Of a stretch of DNA of 64,000 bases, positions 54,866 through 64,000 are shown one piece after another. Source of the stretch: Taxawa tesnikishii (nom. ined.) (taxonomy: Eukaryota; Ascomycota; Dothideomycetes; Dothideales); assembly GCA_030247885.1 (NCBI GenBank), contig JAPDRO010000010.1:434001-498000 (forward strand), read 5' to 3'. Positions within the stretch are counted from its first letter, which is position 1; the number at the start of each line of letters is the position of its first letter. The notes beneath the pieces are model-generated. The model was not told the DNA's origin. It saw only the letters and a program-made list of their open reading frames with translations, and searched no databases. The translations under genes and the position numbers were made by a program.

Positions 54866-55210
54866 ATGTCCGCATCGAGACTCTACCAACCGAACATGAC
54901 GTCCAGCGGATTTGCCTTTACCGCTTCACATGCCTCCCAAAGCTCTCCGAATGACAAAGGGCATGGCCCCAGATTGGACGTCAATACGAACCAGAACATT
55001 TTTGCTAGCGGATTGGCTTGCGAGTTCAACAATGACGACATCTCTCAATTCCTTTGCTCTCCAATACAACCTTTTCCTCAAGGCAAAAGCCTAGACGAGA
55101 GGGTGACAATGCTGGAAAGCTCGCTGCAGGTAGCTATGCAGTACGTTCCTTCACACCTCCGGAATCAGCATCCAATTGACACGTCCAAGGATCATAAACT
55201 CTCAGCATGA
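54866..55210 (+). CDS. hypothetical protein
   Basis: 114 residues from the ATG at 54866. The N-terminus is Ser/Phe/Thr-rich (MTSSGFAFTASHASQSSPND) and the C-terminus helical (KSLDERVTMLESSLQVAMQY). No domain or signal peptide. Natural composition and a clear ATG. A downstream exon is possible, as readable sequence continues past the stop. Confidence 0.45.
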   Translation: MSASRLYQPNMTSSGFAFTASHASQSSPNDKGHGPRLDVNTNQNIFASGLACEFNNDDISQFLCSPIQPFPQGKSLDERVTMLESSLQVAMQYVPSHLRNQHPIDTSKDHKLSA

Positions 55211-55670
55211 GCTTCTGATGGAACACGGAAGAAAGCACCAAGACAACGATGAGTTTCATCTCCATGTCATGAAGCCTTGGGGTAAGAGAGTCAACAACAT
55301 CATTACTCTGGCCCTAATGCGGCTGCTGAAGGGGGCAATGTGACTAGCAAGGAGAGGGAGGAATGCGATTTGTGGATAGAGGCAATCGGTGGGAGCGACA
55401 GCTCACATCAGTAAAGCAGCCCTATACCGATTAGTATGAGGAAGACAGGCATCATCCGTTTGTCGGTCGCTGCAAGACGCGCTATTCTAGACGGATATAT
55501 TTCCAGTAGAGCCACCACTATCCCGGATCCCAGTATATAGATGTACAGTCTGCTCGGACCCGTGGCGCTCCCGTAGATGGGAAGCGGGAAACGGGAATGT
55601 GAGTCTTTCCCTGACCATATAATTAGTATCTACCACGGTATCATCTCGCTCCATAGAACAGCAAGAAAGT
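55211..55670. promoter_or_regulatory. intergenic region with GGGAAGCGGGAAACGGGAA motif
   Basis: Positions 55579-55598 carry a tandem GGGAA(R)CGGGAA-type motif 73 bases upstream of the next start codon, matching 36172-36187 and 3474-3492. The rest shows no frame worth calling. Confidence 0.4.
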
Positions 55671-56177
55671 ATGGAGAAACACCGCCGTGTTCGGTTCCTT
55701 GAGTCACCGGTGACATCCATGTCTCGCCTACCCTCTACCGCTGAACACGAGGCGCTTAGAGCCTTTGAGCAACATACGCAGCGCTGCTACGAACGTTCCA
55801 GCCCCTCAACCTATGTACACGACCCTCACCTGTGTACTTACGGCAAGACCTATGCAGAACATCTCACACAACTCATCTATGTAAGCAAGGATGGGCATAC
55901 ATACAGCACGCTACCCGAAGACCTGAGACGTGTCCGAATAGAGATACCGCCGATACCTAGGCTTACTACGGCCATCCTGCGCATGCCACGTGTTCATCGT
56001 GTGAGGAACGCCCACCTTGACAATCGACCCTCGTATCGCATCATCGAGGTCAAACCACGACTAGAAGCCAGGTCTGTCGATTGCCGACAGGACAGTAGTT
56101 ATCAGGTCGTAGAGCGGAAGCCGCGGTGCAGAATGGAGACTATGACCGTGTTGCGTTCTTGGCGCCGAATACTGTAG
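55671..56177 (+). CDS. basic hypothetical protein
   Basis: 168 residues, intronless, ATG at 55671. A basic start (MEKHRRVRFLESPVT) is followed by EALRAFEQHTQRCYERSSPS, HLTQLIYVSKDGHTYSTLPE, and a second half rich in Arg/Pro/Val (RMPRVHRVRN, RIIEVKPRLEAR, QVVERKPRCR), where IIEVKPR and VVERKPR form an imperfect repeat. High Arg content suggests nucleic-acid binding, but no domain is recognised. Confidence 0.6.
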   Translation: MEKHRRVRFLESPVTSMSRLPSTAEHEALRAFEQHTQRCYERSSPSTYVHDPHLCTYGKTYAEHLTQLIYVSKDGHTYSTLPEDLRRVRIEIPPIPRLTTAILRMPRVHRVRNAHLDNRPSYRIIEVKPRLEARSVDCRQDSSYQVVERKPRCRMETMTVLRSWRRIL

Positions 56178-56219
56178 ACGGATGTTGAAATGCAATAGCT
56201 CAGATTTCACGCTCATGTA

Positions 56220-56429
56220 TCAGTCTAGCCCCACACCAATACTAGCAAGCTCATCATAGGAGGAGCGCGACAGAAAAAGTGTAACTCTAAGCTCATTAGA
56301 AGTGCGCAAAGGGGACGTATGCACATCATGCTTTTGTAGTAGAAGGCCCAATGTCTCCGCCTTGCGTAAGAGAAGTGCGGATGCTACAGAGATACGCAAC
56401 GATCTCTTCTCATTGAAGTCTTTCTCCAT
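56220..56429 (-). CDS. small hypothetical protein
   Basis: 69 residues from the ATG at 56429: MEKDFNEKRSLRISVASALL, LRKAETLGLLLQKHDV, then RVTLFLSRSSYDELAS. The pattern of a basic helix followed by a strand is faintly MADS-like, but too weak to assign. No signal peptide. Confidence 0.4.
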   Translation of the reverse strand: MEKDFNEKRSLRISVASALLLRKAETLGLLLQKHDVHTSPLRTSNELRVTLFLSRSSYDELASIGVGLD

Positions 56430-57656
56430 TTTGCTAATGACCTTTCGGTTGGGTATTGTTATGACTGTCTAAACATGTATCATAAGTTGATCGAACGGAG
56501 AGCACTTGCATGTTCGTGCCACATACCAATTGAATCGGAGGCATTTGGCGCATCAATGCTCCCGCTACCCTACCGCTCTTGTTAGCTGGTAATAAATAAA
56601 GCATGGATGCATTTCCTGATTTAGGGCACAAGTCCAAAGTTGGGAACCCGGGCACGCACGAGGCGGGCTTCCAGCTTCCTGTTCTGAGGCCAAGTGAAGT
56701 ATAAATGCAACAAGAGTGGACTTTCCAAATGAAATTACTAGAGTATACAACATGGTCAATATTAGAGATTACCTTACCGTTTCCGCGATGATATCGCCGC
56801 AAGTGGTACCGTTCGAGAAGCTTCTACCTACAATGCTCTATCCGATTCCCAAGATACTCGCTGGCGAAGATCTCCAGTTCCAGTATGTTTGCAAATGTTG
56901 AAGTAAACGACAGCCTGACTGTGCCCCTAGAATTGCCAACGATCGCAACGCTACGTGCCTGATGACTATGGCCTTCATGGACGATCGATACCTACCGGTA
57001 GCAGCTCGAGCGGCACCTCAGAACTGCTCAGGCGATCAGCTGGCTACGTTTTCTATACCAAGAAGTGTTGCCGATGGTTGGGCATCGGTGCAATGGTAGG
57101 TTGCAATCAGGTGACGTCTTGAATCCTGCGCTAACGGTGGAAGGCAATGCGCCTCTCAAGACGCGATTTCCATATCCATAATAGAGATACAAGGCGGCTG
57201 CAATGACACAGAAGCTTTCGAAACGGAGCGGCAACGTGCTCAGTTGTCAGTAGCCTGTGTTTCCTCAACTCAAGGTTAGCTGCATACTTGGTTGATCAAC
57301 ATGTACCATACAATATAGAATCGCGAAACCAAATTTGTTCAGTGTCACTCTATGGAGCAACGGATCAGCAATATCGGGAGAGAAAGATTGGATTGGTGTG
57401 GGTTAGCCTTGCCTGATAAGAAACTCCGGATACATCGGTATGGTACCTCCACGACGATCTGTTCCTCGCAGGGATATGCTTGACAAGGGGGCATATAAGC
57501 GAGCGGGTATTAGCTTATCCAATCACGCGTGTATGCTAGACGCGGAAGCCGCACGAACACCACAATCACATACTGTGCCTCAATCCATGGAGAATTATTT
57601 TATGTTTGCGGCTGCTCGCCTTGCAATTCTGTAGAAACAAAAATCAGCTTGACATT
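56430..57656. other. about 1.2 kb without a firm gene
   Basis: Plus frame 56752-56901 (MVNIRDYLTVSAMISPQVVP, 49 codons) and plus frame 57440-57634 have ATGs and plausible composition but no support beyond that. No repeats noticed. Confidence 0.35.
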
Positions 57657-58022
57657 ATGCGCTCAACATCGACTCGGCTCACCATCAACGTCCCTATAAG
57701 GGCTTACGTACCCTCTTATGAACATCTGCCTCTCGCGACCTCCACGATGTCATCCCGGCCAGTTCGGCCGCGCACCAGAACACCTTATCGCGCGCATTTC
57801 CTAGGCGGGGACACGAACGGTCGACGGCCACTTGGCTTGTACACAATGGCGACCGCTTGGACGCCGGCACCTTTTCCGCCGCACGAAATAGGTCTGCAGC
57901 AAAGTCGACGATTTGATGGTCTGCTCGGCCGTATGTGGTTGGCCTTGAAAGAGTTCTTCTTGTGTCGGCGCGCGACAGAAGAATACACACCCATCGAAAA
58001 CGGACACTGGACAGAACTGTGA
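57657..58022 (+). CDS. hypothetical protein
   Basis: 121 residues from the ATG at 57657. The basic, Pro/Arg-rich first half reads RPVRPRTRTPYRAHFLGG. The second half reads PLGLYTMATAWTPAPFPPHE, then RRFDGLLGRMWLALKEFFLC and an acidic end. No signal peptide. The last third is helical and amphipathic. Family not recognised. Confidence 0.5.
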   Translation: MRSTSTRLTINVPIRAYVPSYEHLPLATSTMSSRPVRPRTRTPYRAHFLGGDTNGRRPLGLYTMATAWTPAPFPPHEIGLQQSRRFDGLLGRMWLALKEFFLCRRATEEYTPIENGHWTEL

Positions 58023-58684
58023 CGGAACGTCTTTCATCCCGATGTAGGTGTTGGTGCCAACAGTTGTGCTTTAATGCGAACACTTGTGGCTGATTGATCG
58101 TTAAGTTGTGCTATAACTAGTTGGATCATCCACTACGGCTTTGCCGATGCACAACGCCTGCCGACAACGTCTGTTTCCGTAAGACACTTATCGATGAGAA
58201 CTTGCGTTCCCCGGTTACAGCACGTCACGCATACTGTCTGAAAAGTTGTAACTTATCGTAATCGATATATACAAAGGGGACGTTTCAGTTACTAGTGCTA
58301 CGACGCAAGTTCTTCCTTCAATACCTTGAGTCTTGATGTACATTAGCTTTAATCGTTCAGTGACTAAGATAGTACTAACAGATATTGGTCTGATGGTGTC
58401 AAGTTCTGCGTAGATAATGGCTCTACTCCAAGAGCTACAGGATGGGCGGCGCATGATGCCAAAGGGGTTTCTTTCTGCTGCAATGCTGAAGCTGGTGTCC
58501 TCCGATATAGTCAACACATGCAAAGCAAGCAATGCAGCCGGCAGACTTACAGGTTCTTCGGTCTGAACCTTGATTCTGTCATAGCTGTCTCCGCAAGAGA
58601 GGTTCCCTTATCATCCCGGTATGGCGCTTGTGGTAACCTAAGAGTTGTTACGAGCTGTGATATGCAATCCAACAATGACCATCC
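58023..58684. other. about 660 bases without a firm gene
   Basis: A minus frame at 58215-58520 (LTISEDTSFSIAAERNPFGI onward) has natural composition but no ATG; it could be an exon of an unseen gene. No repeats noticed. Confidence 0.35.
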
Positions 58685-60473
58685 TTACCCGTACCCGGTA
58701 GAGCTGCTAGATCTGAAATGCCTTATCCCTCTCGGAGGAATGCTACGCTGGTTCTCTCCGAAACACGTCTCTGCCGGCACTGGTTGGTTCGACAGCCTTT
58801 CTTGGGCATTCATCTTGACTGTGTCACGTCTTTGACGCTTTCGAGATCGGCTGTAAGATGACCGACACGATCCAGACATACGTACCGTATCCAGATGTGT
58901 GTATTGCTCGCATGTGTCGAGCCCATACAAGTCTACCCCGAAGGTAGACATCATCTCCGTCGGCGTAGTACACTCAGCCCTCTGGTACGGCATGTAAAGC
59001 ATGACTTGGTAAGAGCGATGAATCTCGGCTGCTTGTTTGAGACAGTCGTCTGCCGATGACCTACGTTTTGGGTCAAGTCGCAGCATGTGTGTCGACAAAC
59101 AATCCACAAGCTCATCCGAGTCCCAGTCTTCGACTGCCTTCACTACCCGGTTGCACCAGTCCCTCGCACGGAAAGGTCCACGTTTCAGTTTCGGGAGGCC
59201 GTATGCGAACTCAAACACCACAAGTCCGAGCGACCATATGTCGACAGCGGAAGTATATCCGGATTGCTTCCAGATCTCTGGCGCCGCGTAGAGGGCCGTG
59301 CCGCAACAAGTCTGCAGTGCAGACATGTCCTTGACCAGCCCGAAGTCTGCAAGCTTGATGCTGAAGGGACTGCGAGACTCGATGAGGATGTTGGCTGGTT
59401 TGATGTCTCTGTGTGCGAGACACTGAGAATGCAGATACGCAACGCCCTGAAGTCCCTGGTAGAGAAGTGCCACTGCGTCTTCCACAGCAATAGGCACGTT
59501 CTCATGCTGGTCCTGCAGATTGCCCAGAGGAAGGTACTCCATCACCAGCAAGGGGTTAGGCTTTGGTCTAAAGTCCACAAATCGGATGATTCGTTGCTAC
59601 ACACGGTCAGAGTTGCACATTCACGACCGTAGAAGAATACATACATGCGATATTCTTCTCATCGCGGCAACTTCGTTTTCCCAGCCGGGATGCTTGAACT
59701 TTTCCCGGCATACACATAGCCAGTGCTCGCATCAACAACCTTGTGCACTGTTCCAAACTCGCCACGTCCCAGCTCTTCATACAGTATATAGAGAGACCCT
59801 TGGCCAGGAGAATGTGACGTGGTAGGAGCCGCAGTGGTAGTCTGACTGTGGATGTCAAGTATGCTGAAGGGAGGAAGGGTCGACGCGCTCTCCTTGAGTA
59901 CCCTGCGCTTTTCAATAAATGCACTGACGTTTGCTCGATACTCTGTCTGGCATTCTTTATGCCTAGCCAACTCGATCCAAAACTTGAAGACGGTTCCAGA
60001 AAGTTGAACTTCAATTTCCTCGAAATCTTCGAAGAGGATCCACGTGAAGTGTGATCGCTTCTGGTCTTTGCTTGACCGCCGTAGCTGACAGCCGTACCAC
60101 ATCTGGAGGAATCGCGAAGTATGACACGACCGTCATCGTCAAATGTGATGCTGAAGTGCTCGCCACTGATGCTGCCCTGGCCCCTCCTTTTTCCAAGCAG
60201 GATATCGCACCGTCGCGGGTCAGTACCGAATACGTACCCTTTCTGCATACATTTTGGCGGTTGATCGAAAGTCAAGTGAAGACGATGAGCGGCGTGTGTA
60301 GTGTTGTCTGCTTGGGCATTGGGGAATGGTGTACCTTCCCTGCTGCCAGGTTCGCTGAGAGTAGCGGGTGGCAGGACGGGCGATAAGTATCTGGTGTTGT
60401 TGCAGGGTAGCGCGAATGCTTGTTCTGCGAACTTACTTGCCACCAATGTTATGATGATGTTCGCATCGTCCAT
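58685..60473 (-). CDS. FHA-domain Ser/Thr protein kinase with full catalytic motifs
   Basis: 580 residues: exon 1 60473-59645, intron 59644-59597 (GTATGT to GTAG), exon 2 59596-58685. An FHA domain lies near residues 80-140 (GYVFGTDPRRCDILLG; GSISGEHFSITFDDDGRVIL). The kinase domain follows: glycine loop LGRGEFGTVHKV, Lys in VYAGKKF, Glu in ENEVAAMRR, hinge LLVMEYLPLGN, HRDIKPANIL, LADFGLVKD, APEIW, SAVDIWSLGLVVFE. The C-terminus is basic (SRSRKRQRRD), a likely nuclear signal. Two single-base losses are inferred, at a GG near 60076-60080 and a run of four As (Ts at 59700-59703). The layout matches CHK2/Rad53-type kinases, but orthology is not claimed. Predicted active if the frame is whole. 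Confidence 0.85.
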
Positions 60474-61057
60474 GATGGCGAGAGTTGGAGGAAGCTGCTC
60501 GCTACTCGGCCCTAGCGGCGGGACTGCCCTTCTATACCCACAGCGTGGTCTGAGCCGAAGTTGGCAGAGCCGTTCGGCAGAGCATGCTATCGAACCAACC
60601 AAGCCGTGTTACCTACTACCTATCACCTATTACCCCTACATTGCCGGTCCTTGCAAGGCAGGCCCAGACACCATGGCGGGTGTCGCACTAGCCGTGTGTT
60701 GTATGGCGGAGTTTAACATCTGGGATTGGCGAAGCCGTTGATGAGGGCGGGGACGCTAAAGAGCAGAGGCAGTAGTTGTGTTGCTATTATTGGTGGGTGG
60801 TATGTGACTAGTTACAAGACGCCAACGGTACGGCACGTTCGTTGGTTGTTGAAACGTGTGAGTCACACGGGCCGCGTCTGCGTGGGGTTTCGGCGCTTAC
60901 GGGAAATCAAGCAAGGGCCTGCGGCTGCGGCCGCTTCGTTCGCGAGGGTCGGCTTCGAGACTCCTTCAAAGTCACGTCCACCATCCCTACACCTACACGA
61001 CTACATAATCGCCGTCGCGCACAGCATCCCATCCGGCTTGGATCTGTCACAGACGTC
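60474..61057. other. divergent promoter region
   Basis: 584 bases between two divergent start codons. Short frames only; no shared motif noticed. Confidence 0.4.
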
Positions 61058-62647
61058 ATGCCGCCATTAGAGGCAATATCCGTCAAGGATCTATTCGAGT
61101 TGACAGCGGAAGATCTAAGAGGCGGAAGGTAGGATTGCACAGCTTCTACGCGGCCCTAGACGTCGACAGCTGACTGTCTATTACCATCAGTTACTTCAAG
61201 ATCAAGGATCCTTGGAATCTGACAACGGAGCAGCTCGAGAAGTTCAGGTGAGCCCTCAACGTGCCAGTCCTGATTTGTTCAGTATCGGCCTAGTACTAAT
61301 AACCTACTGTGAAGAAACCTGGTCGGTGGAATTGACAAGTCTCGTCCGGTAGACGCTGTCGCACTCGGTGACAGGCTCAGGTAGGGACAAGACATCATGC
61401 AGCCTCATCGTCTTTTCAGATTGGTGCATTGGTACTCACCACTAATCGATAGACACGTCGCTCCATCACCTACCGGCAGCACTGTATCTCGATCTCGATC
61501 CCGATCCACCTCTACAAGCACTCCAGTTCCCGAAGATCATGAGGAGGATTACCTGCGCGAGGAAAAGGAAGCACACGATGCCCTCATACGAGATGGTGGA
61601 AGGCCATCTCACCCAATGGATTCAGGATTCGATATTCTAGACAAGCCTGGACGATACGCGGAGATAATATCATACTGGCGTGGCAGTAGCAGCAGAGGAT
61701 GGGACATCATTAAGGAACAGTTGCTCTATTGGAAGGACTTTCGAGAGTACCAGGTCAGGGCCAGACAAGAATGCGCCGACCCGGAAATGTTCGACAAATA
61801 TGTTCAGCAGGTCCATAAATACCGGATCGAGAAAAGCTTGCAAGGCGATGCTGAGCTACACCACGATCACACCCGGCAGACCCAGCTGGACGATTGGAGG
61901 GAATATCAATACTACCAATATCGGAAAGCCGACCGTTTCAGAAAGGATATGAAATATGCTGAGACAAGAATGGAACGGTCCCAGGAGAAGCAACAAGCAG
62001 CCATAGATGCAGGGCAGGCGACAGAGTCGATTAACTCGATCGAGAAGGCGGATATCACATATTGGCGAGCTAAAAGGGGCACCGCAAGGAGGAAACTGGA
62101 AAAGCACAGTATCCTGCTGAAGTGGATTGGAGAGCAAATCCCGATCATCGCTTCGGGACACCAATCCCCGGGTCGAGGACCAGAAGCTCCTGCCCGCGAT
62201 GACGATGCGGAAGGCAAAGCAGATCTGCGGAATCGTCCCGGTATACCTGAACCGATAACACCTGTTAGCCCCTACTCAAATCCCGCACAAACTCTAGGAA
62301 AGAGGAAACGATCGGTAGGAGATCCGCCGCCGTCCTCAGCAAACCCGTCAAAGGTTCAGAAGTCTTGTACGACAACAAATGTGGGCGAAAGTAAAGAGCG
62401 TGGCATTATTGCAGATGTCCTCACACAATCTACGACACCTGCCAAGGAACACGATGAATGCTCCGCGACAACATCCGAGCGGCAAGGCGGTTGTGTTCGC
62501 TTGAGAAGAAGTCGGAGGTTAGCGCAGCTCAAGAGAGAAGCTCAATCCTCGGAGTCAACACCAACAGCTCTTCCATTCGTTCGGCCGCCAAGGGTACAGA
62601 AAGTCTCGATAAGGAAAAGGCGTCTCTGCAAAGTAGCTACCAGGTAG
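61058..62647 (+). CDS. basic, helical orphan protein with three short 5' exons
   Basis: 462 residues: exons 61058-61128, 61191-61247, 61315-61380, 61453-62647; introns 62, 67 and 72 bases with good branch sites (GCTGAC, TACTAAT, ACTAAT). All three introns are phase 2 and each exon before them ends in AG. The start reads MPPLEAISVKDLFELTAEDL, SYFKIKDPWNLTTEQLEKF and NLVGGIDKSRPVDAVAL. A Ser/Arg repeat follows (SRSRSRSTSTST). Then a charged helical domain: GWDIIKEQLLYWKDFREYQV, QLDDWREYQYYQYRKADRFR, ITYWRAKRGTARRKLEKHSI. The end is basic (GKRKRSVGD; RLRRSRRLAQLKREAQ). No frame break. Likely nuclear; repeated W..FR..Q patterns recall fungal orphan families often misannotated as ankyrin-like. The coding frame could splice on past 62644. 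Confidence 0.75.
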
Positions 62648-63692
62648 GCTGGCTTTCTTAGTACCGTCAAGCCTATAGCCTACAGTCGTGCAGCACGTTA
62701 CTCCACACCTGAGAGCGAGGAGCGCGTGCAATCAACTTAATCACTCTCCAGAACGAGCCGGGAAACCCGTTCAAGTAACACTAGCTTGCGGAGAAACGGA
62801 CAGATCAGGGAAGGATGCAGGGCGTGTTGTGTATAACGCCAGGTGCCACTACCGTGAGAGCTTCGATGTCTGACGCGAAGATCTCCTTGTGCAGTTTTCT
62901 GTTTATTGCTGGCGGTATGCAGCTACCTAGCGTTACGGGCGCCGGAGTTCAGTGCGTTGGCATAAGGGATACCCAAATTGTTTGTGACGTGTTTGTGGGG
63001 CTAAGGTTGATCTCAAGTGCTGTTGTAGCCGTATATGATATATGTTCATCCCACTGTGCTTATCATGTGAGCGGAGACTACAAAAAGGCCGTCCCGCCCA
63101 CTTGCCATGTTGCTGCCTGGCATATGCTTTAGCGTCGAGCTCAGCAGCAATTCATTCATGTCGTCACTCAATGGTCTTTTCTTGGAGCCATGCAGTGACG
63201 GTAGGTGCGAAGGATCGTTCGATGGTACAGAGGCGCTCCATTACCGATACCTTGTACACATCGCATATCCTTCCCCGGTGCAACGCAGCGACTATAGTGA
63301 GAGTGACAGTCCCAACGTTAGAGCTACACCGTAACTATGTCAATTATCAGCGTTGTTGATCGTCGCAAACCTCCTGATATGAAGCTCTCGTCCAAGCTTT
63401 TGCATTCTTCCTCAAGCGGCCAACTCCCGGCGAGTAGGAGGGTGCCACCTACCATCAGTGCCCTCTTGTGTCACGAAGCTCCCCTGGGCGCGTCTTCGTT
63501 GGCTATGACGCGCCGACACGCGGGTAGGGCGTCGCAGCCAGCTGGATCATGGGCCGTGCATGCCTCTCACATGTTCCCGCCTAGGCTATGGCGCGCTATT
63601 CCGCGCCTTTCCCCGCCAGACAATCCTCCCAGCCGCACAAGAGCATCGCATAGACACACAGCACTATTTGTACCCGCTTCCTTCGCATCGCC
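62648..63692. other. about 1 kb without a firm gene
   Basis: Overlapping plus frames at 62815-63359 have hydrophobic, Cys/Val-rich stretches but no consistent gene model. 63370-63690 is GC-rich. Confidence 0.35.
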
Positions 63693-64000
63693 ATGGCTCA
63701 GCGTCGGTCAGAGTTCGAGTCTGCGAAGAACGGCTCTGGAAAAGGGTCAAACATCAGCAGAGCCGGACGGGAACCTTCATTGCCGAAAGACCAAGGTAGG
63801 TCGGTCACTCACACATCAACGTGAGCTTGCTCTGACTGGCATCGTGAAGGTAGGGCGCGGAGAAGGAACCAAGATCAGTCAATGCGAGGACCTTTGCGTC
63901 GGAGTACACGTCTGCGCAGGACAGAAGACCATCATCGGCAAAGCGCAGTCGAGGTCAGTAGGATGGAACCACGACCCCATTTCTCCCTTCGACGGCCACG
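63693..64000 (+). CDS. 5' part of a basic protein, runs off the window
   Basis: The start context GCCATGG is strong. Exon 1 63693-63795 reads MAQRRSEFESAKNGSGKG and SLPKDQ. The intron 63796-63849 (GTAGGT to GAAG) keeps phase, and exon 2 reads RARRRNQDQSMRGPLRRSTR, LRRTEDHHRQSAVEVS to the window end without a stop. The motif RRSTRLRRTE resembles RRSRRLAQLK at the end of the preceding gene. Partial; family unknown. Confidence 0.5.

Noticed and set aside
56220-56429. Third MADS-like gene
   Set aside because: Similarity limited to a short LLRKAETLG phrase; too weak.
1-64000. DUF3435 captain, NLR, tRNA, rRNA, CRISPR or retroelement
   Set aside because: I looked on both strands for their typical motifs and found none I could support.

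Overview
The window looks like a filamentous ascomycete (Pezizomycotina; Dothideomycetes is a guess). Genes are split by introns of about 45-95 bases with GT..AG borders and CTRAY-like branch sites. Families seen are typical of such fungi: DUF3723, patatin-like proteins, ferric reductase, BIM1-like copper protein, FHA kinases and a Fot1/pogo transposon. All functional calls come from reading motifs; no search was run. Several starts are set at the first good ATG, because longer open frames begin only at GTG or TTG.

Layout. Bases 1-8400 hold few convincing genes and several decayed ones. Bases 8486-10612 are a complete Fot1/pogo DNA transposon. Bases 10964-23921 hold small orphan genes, an FHA-kinase, a kinase remnant and four MITEs. 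Bases 24191-39466 are the most gene-dense part: a small secreted protein, orphan genes, a ferric reductase (FRE), a MADS-like regulator, a DUF3723 gene and a patatin-like gene (PLP). FRE, DUF3723 and PLP are three of the accessory families known from Starship giant transposons, so I infer this is Starship cargo, intact or decayed; no captain (DUF3435 tyrosine recombinase) is visible. Bases 39705-64000 add a second MADS-like gene, a BIM1-like copper protein, a cupredoxin-like GPI protein, an 897-residue orphan, a pseudokinase, a second FHA-kinase with all catalytic motifs, and a four-exon basic protein.

Two patterns run through the window. First, five MITEs of 165-167 bases share end sequences but carry different pairs of subterminal repeats, always with a 17-base period. 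The autonomous Fot1/pogo element has the same period. All four MITE loci appear to lie inside coding exons. Second, at least twelve otherwise good genes lose frame by one base, usually at a short single-base run. This could be assembly error or recent decay and should be settled first.

Copper and iron handling (FRE, BIM1-like, cupredoxin-like) and regulation (two MADS-like proteins, FHA-kinases) are the recognisable functional themes. Most remaining genes are orphans.
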